In this document: positions 21,730 to 33,345 of the stretch, one piece after another
Layout: each line of letters begins with the position of its first letter
How positions within the stretch are numbered: position 1 is the stretch's first letter
Assembly (NCBI GenBank): GCA_023213315.1
Contig: JAKCPI010004937.1
Span: 1 to 64,000, forward strand
Length of the DNA: 64,000 nt
Reading direction: 5' to 3'
DNA from: Euborellia annulipes
Taxonomy: Eukaryota > Arthropoda > Insecta > Dermaptera > Anisolabididae
The notes under the pieces: generated by a model
Databases searched by the model: none
What the model saw: the letters and a program-made list of their open reading frames with translations, nothing else
What the model was told of the DNA's origin: nothing
Position numbers and translations under genes: made by a program

Positions 21730-23640
21730 ACATCTATTGTATATCATTTTATTTTTTCGAAAATATTCCTGAATGAAAATATCTTATATATTCAATATTT
21801 GATAACTTATTATATAAGATATTAAACGATACGGTTTGTCAATTTCCAAAGTGTTATAAAATATTCAAAATAAATTGAAAAAGATGGAATTATTCGAAAT
21901 TCTACCGTCTCTTTTCTTTTTTCTTTTTCTCAGAGAAACATTATTCTAATAACATTTTAGCAAATAAAATAGAACAGGGCATTTCGCTTAACCGTCATTT
22001 CGTCATAAAACTGGAATTTTATTTGCATATCTATGTTTTATGGGATTACTAAAAGTGTCAACACTTATCCTTTTATCATCTCGAATTCATAGTCCGCGAA
22101 TTCATGTTTCCTTCACCACGATTTATCCGTTGAACATTACCATACTAACATTCAATATAATATTCATGTTTATTGATTAAAAACTCAAATATTACTATTA
22201 TTATCGGAGCCTCCTATATAGGGAAATCAGATTTATTTATTTAATATCTTTCTCAATCCCTCTAGAGTTTTTTCTTTTTAATATTTTTTCATAAGTTAAG
22301 AAAATATCAATATAAATATTTTCCAATGATTAAATTTTTTCTAAAAAATACTCTAGAAAACAACTTGACACAAAAAATCAGGTGTGACAGAACATCTCAC
22401 ACCTTTCTTATACTAAGATAAGCAAACTTATTAAATAACGCTTTTGTGGTTTGTATTACTATTATTATGGGGCCTTTTGATTATAGACCATTTTTGTTAT
22501 TAATTATTTATTAAAAATATAAATACTGTACAACATTTCAGCTGCTTATTCTAATATTAGTGGAATAATTTAATATTTTCTACCATCTTGGTTAAAAAAT
22601 CAAATTTAAAAGACTTATTGTAACATCATTCTTTTTATGTAAACACTTGCTTTGATGATTGTGTTTATCTTCATGGGAATTATTGTAGATGGCACTGATG
22701 TTTGTGTCTAACTTCATGGAAATGAGTGTAGATGGCGCGTTGCATATAAAATAAACGTAACGGTCCTTTAGAGGTTAGTTCACTTGAATGGCAAGTGCAC
22801 ACATTGGATTTGAAAACGACTATACGATACAATATTTATTGGCCCAACTTAAATTATTAGTTAAGTAAAATTTCGAATTTAGAAAAAAAAATCTTTTTGA
22901 AAGAACAATTTATTTATTTCCTCTGTATCTCTCTTTTTTTGAAAAGAATAACAAAATTAATCTATTATTTGTGTTTTTTTTTCTAATTTCATTAAAGTTA
23001 TTTAATTAAAAAACTCTGCCACTGGTAATACCCTTTCTTTGAAGAATATAAGTACTATGTGTTTTTTTTTTTTTACAAAAACAATTTTTAATCATCTCTT
23101 TTTTTCTTTGATCCTTGTTCTAAATCCAAAGGATTTTTTTTTTGTTTCGCAAAGAAAGAAGTCAACTCGCGTGCAGACTGATTGGAAAAGTTACAATATG
23201 TTTTGAAGGCTCCCTAAGAATCAATCCTATTATTGCTTATTGCTCTCTTCCCTAAATTGAGATGCTTATCTTGACTGAACTGATCAAAAATTTAAGCTAT
23301 TGTTATTTTATTTTACTTATATTACAATATTTTGTTTATTATCTATATAACCAGCACAAAAAACACCCCACTTTTCAGGGAATTTTAAAGGATTTAAAAG
23401 AGGAAATTCACTTTAAGGTCTTTATTAAGTTTCATATTTTTATTTTGAACGTAAATATCTTTTTTTTATACATTTTTTTTATATGAATATTTACTATATA
23501 GCCTACTGAAGAGCCATTTTAAAAATCTTTTTCATATATAACGTTTAACGTATTTTGGAGAATAAGAAACTGAATTATTATTTATTCTGGATGTTAGAAT
23601 TTCAAGCAAAAAAAAAAAAAAAAATAGAGATTTTTTAAAT
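21730..23640. other. AT-rich DNA with a DHE scrap and a short duplication
   Basis: 22366-22420 is a decayed large-hairpin piece (aaaaaatcaggtgtgac). 22655-22745 holds two adjacent copies of about 42 bp (ttcatgggaattattgtaga and ttcatggaaatgagtgtaga, each ending tggc). No gene was found. Confidence 0.5.
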
Positions 23641-23683
23641 TCTTTTTCGGCAGGTGTTGGCATTTAAATATTATATTAATTAG

Positions 23684-23945
23684 CGCGTGGCTCAGATGAA
23701 AAACATTAGCTTCTGGTACTAAATAGGGTCAGGTTGGACAAATGGACAAATTTTTTTTAAATTGAAATTTTAAGATTTGAGCTTAAAGGACCCGGGCCCC
23801 TTCAGGAAAAAATTTCAAGAAAATAATTTTTTTTATTGAAATTTTAAGCTTAAAGGGCCCGTACCCCTTCAGGAAAAAATTTCAAGAAAATGATTTTTTT
23901 TAAATTGAAATTTTAACCATGAAAATTATTTTTTATTAGAATTTT
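23684..23945 (+). repeat. S2 head fragment plus 70-73 bp tandem repeat
   Basis: A tRNA-like gcgcgtggctcagatg (23682-23697) with ttagcttctggtact belongs to S2. It is followed by a repeat with units starting attgaaattttaag at 23761 and 23834 and a third partial copy at 23904. Units contain gggcccgtaccccttcagga-type GC patches and differ by small indels. Confidence 0.65.
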
Positions 23946-24150
23946 AAGGTTGGATCGCAAAGGGCGTTTGTTAATTGATAGAAAAACGCCTAATAGATAT
24001 GCAATTATATTGCAAGCAAAAGCACATTGGTTGCCTATGAACCCGGAGTTTCCAATTTTTCTTGTTGCCAGTTCTTTGAAGGCTTCCTTTACGTTACATG
24101 GGTCTGTGTTCGCTACCCGTCTACTAAAATTATGGCTAACAATTAATTTA
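23946..24150 (+). other. Coding-like segment of unknown identity
   Basis: An open frame from about 23950 reads as a plausible globular protein (for example AKAHWLPMNPEFPIFL) and is less AT-rich than its surroundings. It lacks a start in good context and ends in a ttattatta run. The opposite strand is also open. It may be an exon, a retroelement remnant or chance. Confidence 0.2.
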
Positions 24151-25969
24151 GACATTATATACATAAATTATTATTATTATTATTATTATTTTTTTTGTAT
24201 AATTTGTATCCGAAACCTCTAGAAGGGGAGGTAAAGGATATATAAATTTAAAAAATACATAAATTATTAATTTTTATTTAATCGTATCAAAAGTTTAAAG
24301 ATGTGGGATAGTTTAGTCTCATTATTATTATTAGCTGCAAGCTTCAATTATTAATTATTATTATTATTATGATTATTTTTGAGATGAATAAATATATCAA
24401 ATATTTCAAGCCCTAGACAGTAGGCAAAGTAGCATTCAAACCTTTTTTAACAATTAAAATAGCTATGTTTAACTAGCCTATATAAATATATATAGTTTAA
24501 ATATTCAAAGATTGTTTGAGGCATTAGCGCCTTTGCTTTAAAGATAAGTACAAATCAATAGATCTACGTTATTTTATTGACATTGAAATATATCAGTTTA
24601 CAGCAAACTCCATTAAGAATACATCATAATCATAATTCTTCTTGTAATAAATAGTCTGTACAAAAATTTAAAACTCTGATGACTAAAAAATTCTCAAATT
24701 TCATTAATAAAAAATAATTGAAATGTCGGCAGATTATTTAATTATAGCCTAATATAAGCATTGAGCATCCAAACTTTTTTTTTTTTTATCAAATATTGAC
24801 TTTCTACAATTCGGATTTTATTTTATTTGCTTTATCCCTCCCCCCTTCTCACCTCCCCCACTACATAAATATTCCCTAGCTAATACTGCTTTGAACGGGC
24901 GACTTAACTGTTTCCAGTTCCCCATAACACCTTTGAATTGGACAAGAGAGAGGGACAGAGAGATAGATGTTTGGGGCAGGTTTACAGATGGCCACAATCT
25001 GACGCATTTGCCCGGATAATCCACAAAGCAAACATGCGATATTAATGACTGCAGACGCCGATAATGCATTCCTAATACCGTGGATTTTAATACAAAGCAT
25101 ATGAGTAATACATAAATCCATGTAATTAGTATGTTACATACTACTGTATCTATATTTAACCTAAATTTTATTTCAAATATACAAATATTCGTTTAAAATA
25201 AGCTTTGATGATAATTCATCAACAGATGGTTGGTGTGAAATAAAATATCAAAGAAATTTTGCAAAGAAATTACACGTATGCAATATTAATATTAAAATAA
25301 AGTTGCATAGATTTGCCCGGGGCCTATAAAAACAAAAAATAAACTTTAATATACAATATTACAATTATTTACATCGCTTATTTATCAAACGCAAACTACA
25401 CAATTTACATATGGTGATTTGATAATCAAATAATATGCCCGGGGCTTTATGGGTTAAAGCAATAGATTTGTTACTTTTTTAGTTGCTAAAGCCCCTAACC
25501 ACTATGCAACTCAATAAATTCGAGTTTTAAATATATTGTAAAATAGGTTTTAAATTTCCCTCTCTGACTACGCTTCCCGTTACTAGCGAAAGAGACAGAC
25601 ACAAGCAGATATAGACTAGTAATGATAATAATATTTAATTTAAATATTATTGTAACAACATAATTGTCTATACGTAACTCACATTGTTAATATGTTTTTT
25701 CAGCCGCTGATGATTGATTGCTGTCAATGCATCCGTAATATACGGATTATAAAACTCACCGAAATTGATTTTTATTTACTGCCAAAATCTTAGCCATTTA
25801 TCTTTGCCTACAATTGTTCATTTGACACACCAAAATTCTAATTGTTAAATAGCTACTATCATTATTTCGAATATAAAGTTGTGTGATGTAGTCTACTATT
25901 AATTTCACCAGATTTTTTGGATTAATTTTGTTAAATATTGACAAATATAATTAATGAAGCCCGTGGCTG
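24151..25969. other. Intergenic DNA with an ATT microsatellite and a unique island
   Basis: tat repeats lie at 24170-24190 and again near 24320-24370. A retroelement-like tail phrase (gaggcattagcgcc) is at 24519. The block 24880-25110 is unique and less AT-rich, with agcatatgag and ggataatcc sites. Two identical gcccgggg words occur at 25315 and 25437. No gene was found. Confidence 0.4.
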
Positions 25970-26230
25970 TTGATTTATGCAAAAGGAAGAGGAGCAGGAG
26001 CAGTCAAAAAAAATGAAGCTTCTGATTTTTAACAATTTCAACGTTTCGAGAAAATTTTGTTCTCCATCATCATTCTTTCAAATTGTCCCGGAGTTGTTAG
26101 TGAGATTCTCACTGAATAAGCTAAATGCATAATTCGTCCATACATATAATTGTATTGTGCCCATATGACAACTCAAAGACATACACAATATGAAAGACTG
26201 ATGATGGGAGAATAAATTATTTATACTACT
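25970..26230. repeat. Foldback with hammerhead-like cores
   Basis: The left part reads on the minus strand GATGATGG, a gagaac/ttctc stem and GAAACG. The right part reads ctgatgatgggagaat on the plus strand (26198-26213), with matching upstream words caatttgaaag and caatatgaaag. The flank agcaggagcagtcaaaa is related to the reverse complement of 29140-29175, so the two loci belong to one family. Confidence 0.45.
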
Positions 26231-27208
26231 AAGTATTACCGTCGCATGGGTGGGACTTAATGTTGTCCCTCACTGTACAATACATTTTTTTAAATGAATT
26301 TAAATTAAAAAGACATTTTTTAAAATGAAAATTATTTTTTATGATATTAATTAAAGCATTTGACCAAACAAGTTCTAATTGACCTTAGATATCAATATGC
26401 AGATAAAGACAAAAAAGCAGGATTTTTGAGGAAATTTTCCTTTTAAATATCAATAGTTTTTTATTTCTGCTATATTAAATCTAAGAAAAATTTATAACCT
26501 ATTAATATATTTTATTTCAGCCACTTTTGAGCTCTTGAAATTTTTGCTTGTATATTGCAAATAGAAAAAAAAAACAATAATACTTTCTCTCTCTATATAT
26601 TTCATATATAGGGTAAGAGAAAGTAAAAACAATATTATTTTCATTTTAAAACAAACTCATTAAAAATTCCATTATTTTTTTCCAAGAAATTCCATACATA
26701 ATTCTTTTTTAATAAAAAAAAAAAAAAAAAAAAAAAAATTTAAATTGATATGACAGAAAAATATATTTATATCTATTATATAAGTCGTGTATTTGAAATT
26801 ATGAATAGTTGTCTGTCACCAAATAACATAAAGTGAATAGTGATGGAAAATTAAAAGGGCCTTGGGGTTGACTCACTTAAACTGATTAGTTCGAAAAGAG
26901 AAAAGAGCGATGATTTTGATGAAATGGGAAATAGAATGACAGCCACTCATCAAAAAAAAGAAAAAAAAATGTGGTTAAAAAAAAGGACGAAACGAAAGAT
27001 AGCCACTTTAGTTTATTAAAGCATTACATTCAATTTCAAGAGAAATGACACACTTATAATCAATATTCCATTTTGTTTAAGTTTAAATTTAAAAAAATGA
27101 CAAAAAAAAAATGCTAATTACTTAATCAAATGAATAATTCCTTACGTATTAGTTATATTACTGAAAGAAATTCATTTTCTATGGATTATTAAACAAAATT
27201 TAGAAATT
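26231..27208. other. AT-rich spacer
   Basis: A long A-run (26710-26737) and low complexity only, apart from the solo DHE hairpin listed separately. Confidence 0.5.
26580..26627. repeat. Solo DHE small-end hairpin
   Basis: tactttctctctctatatat followed by ttcatatatagggtaagaga and aagta stands alone with no element body on either side. It could be a deletion relic, or a sign that the hairpin can be left behind or moved alone. Confidence 0.8.
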
Positions 27209-28030
27209 TGACTTTCTCTTACCTATATTTAATATATAGTGAGAAAGTATTGCGATGATGTCAAAAATTCGATGTCAAGATTTTGATTGAAATACGTTTT
27301 GAGGTCCGCTGAACGAAAAATGTGGTTTCCGCTACCTGGTCTGTCTATGACGATTTTAAGAATGAAGGAAATGAGCTACGAGGTAGAAATTATATATTTA
27401 AGTTAGATACTCTCCAGGTCAGTTAAAATAAGCTTTTGAACAAAATCGGTCAAAAAATACTACTATTTTACTGATGTAGGCTACATTTTCAGTTTTTTTT
27501 TGTTGATATTCTCAAAATTAGCTCTAACGATTTTGCTTAAAATTTATAAATCAACTATTTTTTAGATGCTCTTTAAAAAGTATATTAATAAAATTTTTCG
27601 TGAAAATTGTTTGAAGTACACTTTACTGATGAATTTCAGATCTTTCAAATCCATTTTCCGGCTGTTCCTTCCATAGAGCCAATGTTAACTCCCTATGTGG
27701 ATTTGCATGTTAATTTCGATTCAAAAGTTCCTTTTGGAACTTTTTATACATTAAAAAAAAATTTTTCTAAATTTTGTATTTATTTAGGATTCTCTGTTTA
27801 AAATGTATATTCTCTTTTTGCCCTCAAAATTGTTTGAAGCACACTTTACTCTTGAACTTCTTAGGAAAGATAGAAGACTTCGGTAATCGAAAGTTGGGGT
27901 GCGACCAGTCATACCAGGTTTTTTACTTATGAAATGCAAGCTTGAAACTAAGGAGCTATGGGAAACTAAATATATTTCGACACAAAAAAAACTGGTGTGC
28001 AGCGTTAAGTCGCACCGTTTTTTTTTTCTA
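27209..28030 (-). mobile_element. Degenerate, rearranged DHE
   Basis: A small hairpin at 27209-27250 and a diverged body to about 27625 (ttgaagtacactttactgat). About 190 bp of unrelated sequence follows, then a repeated body segment (attgtttgaagcacacttta, 27828-27847) and two broken large-hairpin pieces (cttcggtaatcgaaagttgg; ctggtgtgcagcgttaagtc). The order suggests an insertion plus partial duplication. Confidence 0.7.
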
Positions 28031-28673
28031 TGGATTAGAATTATTTTAGTGCGCTTTTTCATAGAGTTTAATTTTTCATCAGGAAACTCTCTCTCTCTCC
28101 TTTAAGTGCGGATTTTTATATTAAAAACATTTTATTATTCATGTTATTGAATATAATACCAGTGGATACAAATAGAAGAGCTGCGTTGGAGTCCTTTTTT
28201 TTAGAGACCATTCTCTTAGGATTAAAAACAATATATCATGTCGTATAAAAAAGAAATGCCATTCAAAAATAATGCGGTATGTGAAATATGAGCATTTTCT
28301 TTTTTTTTTTTTTTAATAAACAATTCAAAAAAACCTCCCCTTTTATTTCCATTACAATATACTAAAATTGAAAAGAATGAAATTAATTTTTTAAAATTGG
28401 ATGCTTTCCAATCCAATTATGTAAATTTTATAAATACAAGAATAGTAAGAGAAGATAAAACATTCATAAATAATTAATTATAGTGGATTAATAAATTTTT
28501 AAATTTCAATTCGTAAAAACAAAAGTGAAGTTTTTTTTTTTCTATTGTTAATGCAAATCTATCGATTGACTAGAAAACAGCGCACTCAAAAAAGATATTC
28601 TCCATCTTGAAAATAAATATCTACCTTTTCTTTTTAAATTGGATTTTAACAATTAATAATATATTAGGCCTAC
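28031..28673. other. AT-rich spacer, nothing recognised
   Basis: Low complexity with ctctctctc and homopolymer runs. No supported feature. Confidence 0.5.
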
Positions 28674-28932
28674 CATAGGCGTAGCCGGGGGGGGGGGGGT
28701 TGGGGTTCAAACTCCCCCCCCCCCCATTGGACCTAAGCCATGACTAGATATTTAAGCTCTATAATACAAGTTATAATTAATATAGGGTAAGATAAAATAA
28801 AATATAATAATTTACTTTAGCTAAAAAAAAAAAACCAAAATGATTTATAATTACACTAAAATAATGTTAAATTTTTCAAATTAAAAAAAAAATTTCTTGA
28901 ACCCCCCATCAAAAATTTCTGGCTATGCCAAT
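28674..28932. mobile_element. MITE-like element, ggcgtagcc-type ends
   Basis: The left end ataggcgtagccg is followed by G12 and later C13. The right end ttctggctatgccaat is its imperfect complement (about 9 of 12). The class of short elements starting cagtggcgtagcc is common in animal genomes. No target duplication could be read, so borders are approximate. Confidence 0.5.
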
Positions 28933-29876
28933 TATATAAATTGTATCATATGTATATTTGACGAAAAGTTGATTATTCTCATAAAGTAAACTAAAGAGAA
29001 CTTAAAGTCAAATATAATGTACATCTGGTGTAATCTATATATTTGTATTATATTTAACTAACTCCAGACTATAAACAATGTCAAACGCCTGAAGATGATG
29101 CAATCAAATTGACCGGTCTCGATAGATTGTCGAAATTCGGAGGCTTTCTTTTGGCTGCTCCTGCTTTCATTATTCTACATTCACACAGCCACTTTCTTAA
29201 TTAGTATTTCCTTTTTCACTATTATCAATCTTTACCAATTATTTTAAATAAGTCTAGTCTTTTTGTTTTATTCTTAAAACTTTTTTCTTATAAATGTTAT
29301 TCACTTTCATCTCCTAATTAGTTGTCCAATAGTCCGTTATGCGGCGCTCCAGTCGTCCAATATCCTGAGTGCCAGTAAAATCTTTCTAATTGTTGTGAAT
29401 TCTCAACTTAAGTGTTCTTTTTTTATTTTGTTTCTTCAAGAGTTCGAAAAAATTAACAATAATTTATTAATTTTCGTTTTTATAATGTGTATCTCTCGAG
29501 TGAACCTATATCCGAATTGCTAGTTTATTATCTTAAATTGGAATCACTCTAACCTCAACTGTCAGTGATTATAAAAGGTAATTTATATTGGACCATTTTC
29601 AACGTCACTTTAATACTTTAGTTAAAACTACTTAAAGATTTTAATATATTAATATTATAAAAACGAAAAATTCTAGTCTTATTTTAAAGTTAAAGTGTTA
29701 AATTTGATTATGAAAATGGCCCTATATCTTTTTGTTTTTATCAACTGATAGAGCAACGAATAGATTTTTTGCAGACCTCAACTTAAAACTTTTTCAATAA
29801 ATAAAATGAAATGTCATTTTTAAATTTTATTATAAAAAATAATAGATACAATACTTGTATAATTAAATTTTGAAAA
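28933..29876. other. Spacer with a hammerhead-like relic
   Basis: At 29089-29135 (+) CTGAAGA is followed by a caatc/gattg stem and GAAA. No cleavage triplet or stem I is visible. The phrase ggctgctcctgctttc (29153-29168) links it to 25970-26230. A minus-strand segment near 29330-29370 (gatattggacgactggagcg) looks briefly coding after an acceptor-like cactcag, but stops quickly. Confidence 0.35.
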
Positions 29877-30081
29877 AAAAATCCAAGTCAAAATTCTTCT
29901 TTTTTAAAAATTTCCTGAATATTTGAGGAGAAAATATAAAATAGGCAAAACATAGAGTACTAGCTCCGTAAAATGGATAAATCTTAGGTCGAAATTCTTC
30001 TTTTTTTCATTAAAAATTTCTTGAATATTTTAGATGAAAATAAAAAATAGGCAAAACGCAAATTGCTAGGACCGTAAGATG
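29870..30081 (-). repeat. 106-bp tandem duplication of a terminal exon segment
   Basis: On the minus strand, the segment starting CATCTTACGG at 30081 recurs as CATTTTACGG at 29975. Both copies stay open to a TAA and encode related hydrophobic peptides sharing VLPI, YF and LKYS at the same positions. The second copy has no clear acceptor of its own beyond a weak ctaag. Confidence 0.8.
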
Positions 30082-30589
30082 AATAAAGAGAAATAAATTC
30101 TAAAAAAAAAAGAATTTTATTAAAAAGAAAAATTGGAAAAATTTGTTTCTTTTACCCCAGTAATTGCAAAAGAACCATCTTTAAGTTTTCTTCTTGAACT
30201 TCTCTTTTCACGTCGGTCCTCCAAAAAGATATCATCAATATTGATCTAAAAAACATTTAATTAATTAACTATTAATTATGTTATAGAATAAATACGAAAA
30301 AAATATACCACAACTTCTCCTTCGGGATTCTCTTCTTTCAATTTTTGCTAAAAAAAATAAAAAATATAAAATTATTTCATTTTTTTTTTAAGTTTTCACC
30401 GTCTTTACCGGCTTTGTTTTGCCTTTTGTGATTTCGTCCCATTTTCTTGCTTCTCCTCCTCCACTATCTCCTTCCACTTCGATTAACTCAGGCTGAAATA
30501 TTATTTATTTCAAAAATTTTTATATTTCAAATGATGATTGATGATGTTTAAATATTTATTACCTCAATTATAATATGATATTCTGACAT
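30010..30589 (-). CDS. Small spliced gene, predicted tail-anchored protein
   Basis: Five coding exons on the minus strand: 30589-30563, 30492-30409, 30347-30309, 30245-30156 and 30099-30010. Each is a whole number of codons, and all four introns (70, 61, 63 and 56 nt) are GT-AG with T-rich acceptors, so the frame runs unbroken for 109 residues. It begins MSEYHIIIEPELIEVEG, then an acidic/basic mixed region (RKWDEITKGKTKP, KLKEENPEGEVV), a basic cluster REKRSSRRKLKDG (about residues 63-75) and a final exon that is almost all hydrophobic (LFLFIHLTVLAICVLPIFYF), ending KYSRNF. That suggests a tail-anchored or single-pass membrane protein with a cytosolic charged domain. The start has an A-rich context (aaaaaATGT). 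If intron 4 is retained, the product ends after 11 other residues instead. I do not recognise the family. The exon-intron regularity makes a real gene likely; the last exon is the least certain part. Confidence 0.65.
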
Positions 30590-30958
30590 TTTTTTGCTTT
30601 TTTATGCGCAGCAAAATAAAATGCAAGCGTATCAAAAGGTGTTTCCAACGAAACCCTCACATTGTTCAGAGAGCATTGTCACTATATCAATATTAAATCG
30701 ACAGCAACGCATGTTCAAATCCAGCATATAGCAGATTTTTCTCTCCTTCTTTGGAACAACCACTCCAATTTCCCCCTTAATAGCTCATTTCAATAAAATT
30801 TGAGTTTGACGTAGATTTTTAAATAATTTAAAATTATGTATTTAAGGTCAAATAGGGCGGCATAAAGAAGAAAATTATTATTGAGAAGGATGAATAAATA
30901 AAATCCGGAGATGATTTTCAGGCCAATTTATTTGGATTATTTTTTCCGCTATGGGCCA
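30590..30958 (-). other. Upstream region of the spliced gene, with short uORF
   Basis: Likely 5' UTR and promoter side of the gene ending at 30589. A short upstream frame (ATG at 30712, stop at 30632-30634) ends 42 bp before the main start and could dampen translation. No TATA box was recognised. Confidence 0.3.
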
Positions 30959-31165
30959 ACGTTTCGGAGCCAAAACGACTCCTTCTTCAGGACCATTCGG
31001 TGTCATGAAAAACAAATAGCCCTCAATTTTGTCATTTAAAGTTGTAATTAATCACGCTAGTACACAGGTGAAGGCAATTGAGCAGGATGCCTTTAAATGA
31101 CAAAATTGAGAGCTATTTGTTTTTCTTGATACCGCATGGTTCTGAAGAAGGAGTCGTTTCATCAA
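30959..31165. repeat. Foldback with hammerhead-like cores
   Basis: Arms around 30970-31049 and 31090-31160 are inverted copies (aatgacaaaattgagagcta). The minus strand of the left arm reads CTGAAGA (30990-30984), a ggag/ctcc stem and GAAACG; the right arm repeats ctgaagaaggagtcgttt but lacks GAAA. Probably a decayed member of the hammerhead-bearing class. Confidence 0.55.
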
Positions 31166-32124
31166 AATTATTATTAATCGTTTCCAACGATTTGGGGGAT
31201 TATTTGAAACCGAACTGATCGAGTCTAAAGTATGACAAAGTTAGGCGAAGCCCCGGGTTTCTAAGGAATTAGCATGTGGAGCGTCCCCATTAACGGACTT
31301 ATCAATTAATATAATAGGCAAACCCCTAAATAGTCTCAGAAGCCGAAAGAACAAAATTTAAAAAAAAAATGTACATCTTGAATTCTAATAAACTGTAATT
31401 AAAATTTAATTTTGTCAAAAATTTTCCCTGCAGAAAATTTTTGAGTTCGGGCCCCGAAAAAAATTTCTATATACCCCGCTGATCCGGTGATCTGGTGTGA
31501 CTGTGGCGCACAACTTTCTCTTGCCCTCGGTATTTGAAAGTTGTGTTCTCTGTTTGTCACACAAGATTACAAGATACAAAAAAAAAAAAAACACCCCTTT
31601 ACAACCGCTCGAAACAGAAGCTAAATAAAAGTGCTATATCGTGATGTTATGCCACTAAACATCTCTTGTCAGATTTTGATACATTCGCGATAAAAAAAGA
31701 TTTAAATGTATTATTTCAGAATATTATATCGATTTAACATAGTTATTATCGCATCTATTTACTCATTATTTACAATAAAACAAATTTTTCTTTTTGTCGT
31801 CTTTGAAATTTTATTCAATTTTTTATTGGCTGTTCATCTGCCAAGTGAGGTTGGCCCTCTCTTTTTGGGTACTCCATCATCTGTCGCCCGCCATGCCGTC
31901 TTTATTGCTGCATCTGACTGGACAAGTTTCACTTAGAAAAAGAGAGAGAGAGGAGTTTATTACCGCACCATCTTGGACCAAACATATCTTTTAATGACGA
32001 AATCAAGCAATTAATAAATTTAATTAAAAAAAAATTAAGAATTCAGAAAGTTGAATACTAAATTTTTTATTATGAATGATAAAGAGAGAAAATAATTTTC
32101 TAACTTTTAGTTCTTATATAAAAG
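31166..32124. other. Spacer with DHE hairpin, SINE tail and unique island
   Basis: 31310-31352 ends in a SINE-type tail (agtctcagaagccgaaagaa). 31492-31575 is a solo large DHE hairpin (gatctggtgtgactgtggcg to gtcacacaagatt). 31840-31990 is unique and less AT-rich with two overlapping short open frames and no recognised product. Confidence 0.5.
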
Positions 32125-33345
32125 GCACAATGACCCGATTAAAAATGATCGAGGGATCCACAAGCCCGCAGCAGGTCTGCATAGTGAACCTTTAGGGACA
32201 CACAGGGATATACACGTCCACACCAGGGACACCCAGGGATACATACTCACGCCCGCACCAGGGACACATACAGTACATCGAAAGTGACCAGAAGAAAAAA
32301 GTGTGTTCCTGGTGTGTACGTGTATATCCCTGTGTGTTCCTGGTGTGTACGTGTATATCCCTGTGTGTTCCTGGTGTACGTGTATATCCCTGTGTGTTCT
32401 TGGTGTGTACGTGTATATCCCTGTGTGTTCCTGGTGTGTACGTGTATATCCCTGTGTGTTCCTGGTGTGTACGTGTATATCCCTGTGTGTTCCTGGTGTG
32501 TACGTGTATATCCCTGTGTGTTCCTGGTGTGTACGTGTATATCCCTGTGTGTTCCTGGTGTGTACGTGTATATCCCTGTGTGTTCCTGGTGTACGTGTAT
32601 ATCCCTGTGTGTTCTTGGTGTGTACGTGTATATCCCTGTGTGTTCCTGGTGTGTACGTGTATATCCCTGTGTGTTCCTGGTGTGTACGTGTATATCCCTG
32701 TGTGTTCCTGGTGTGTACGTGTATATCCCTGTGTGTTCCTGGTGTGTACGTGTATATCCCTGTGTGTTCCTGGTGTGTACGTGTATATCCCTGTGTGTTC
32801 CTGGTGTGTACGTGTATATCCCTGTGTGTTCCTGGTGTGTACGTGTATATCCCTGTGTGTTCCTGGTGTACGTGTATATCCCTGTGTGTTCTTGGTGTGT
32901 ACGTGTATATCCCTGTGTGTTCCTGGTGTGTACGTGTATATCCCTGTGTGTTCCTGGTGTGTACGTGTATATCCCTGTGTGTTCCTGGTGTACGTGTATA
33001 TCCCTGTGTGTTCTTGGTGTGTACGTGTATATCCCTGTGTGTTCCTGGTGTGTACGTGTATATCCCTGTGTGTTCCTGGTGTGTACGTGTATATCCCTGT
33101 GTGTTCCTGGTGTGTACGTGTATATCCCTGTGTGTTCCTGGTGTGTACGTGTATATCCCTGTGTGTTCCTGGCGTGTACGTGCATATCCCTGTGCGTTCC
33201 TGGCGTGTACGTGCATATCCCTGTGCGTTCCTGGTGTACGTGTATATCCCTGTGTGTTCTTGGTGTGTACGTGTATATCCCCAAAGGTGTCACTATGCAG
33301 ACCTGCTGCGAGCTTGTGGATCCCTCGATCATTTTACTCGGGGAA
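32125..33345. mobile_element. Foldback element grown around a minisatellite
   Basis: The outer arms (about 32132-32235 and 33270-33345) are inverted copies: aaaatgatcgagggatccac and gcagcaggtctgcatagtga on the left, their complements on the right (tatgcagacctgctgcgagc, gatccctcgatcatttt). A loop phrase (tcgaaagtgaccagaagaaa) follows the left arm, and then the 31-bp array fills the interior. The compact sister copy at 61236-61475 shows the family without the array. It has no protein-coding content. Confidence 0.85.
32303..33280 (+). repeat. 31-bp minisatellite, about 31-32 units
   Basis: Unit gtgtgttcctggtgtgtacg plus tgtatatccct. A 29-bp variant lacking one tg is usually followed by a unit with ttcttgg in place of ttcctgg, and this pair recurs several times, giving a higher-order pattern. 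The last units drift (ggcgtgtacgtgcatatccc). The unit matches the arm sequence of its host foldback, so the array probably grew from the arm. Because 31 is not a multiple of 3 and the unit lacks stops, all plus frames and two minus frames stay open. Confidence 0.97.

Noticed and set aside
29330..29375. Possible exon after cactcag on the minus strand
   Set aside because: Frame closes within about 14 codons and no donor fits.
32303..33280. CRISPR-like array
   Set aside because: Units are contiguous with no spacers, and the window is eukaryotic.
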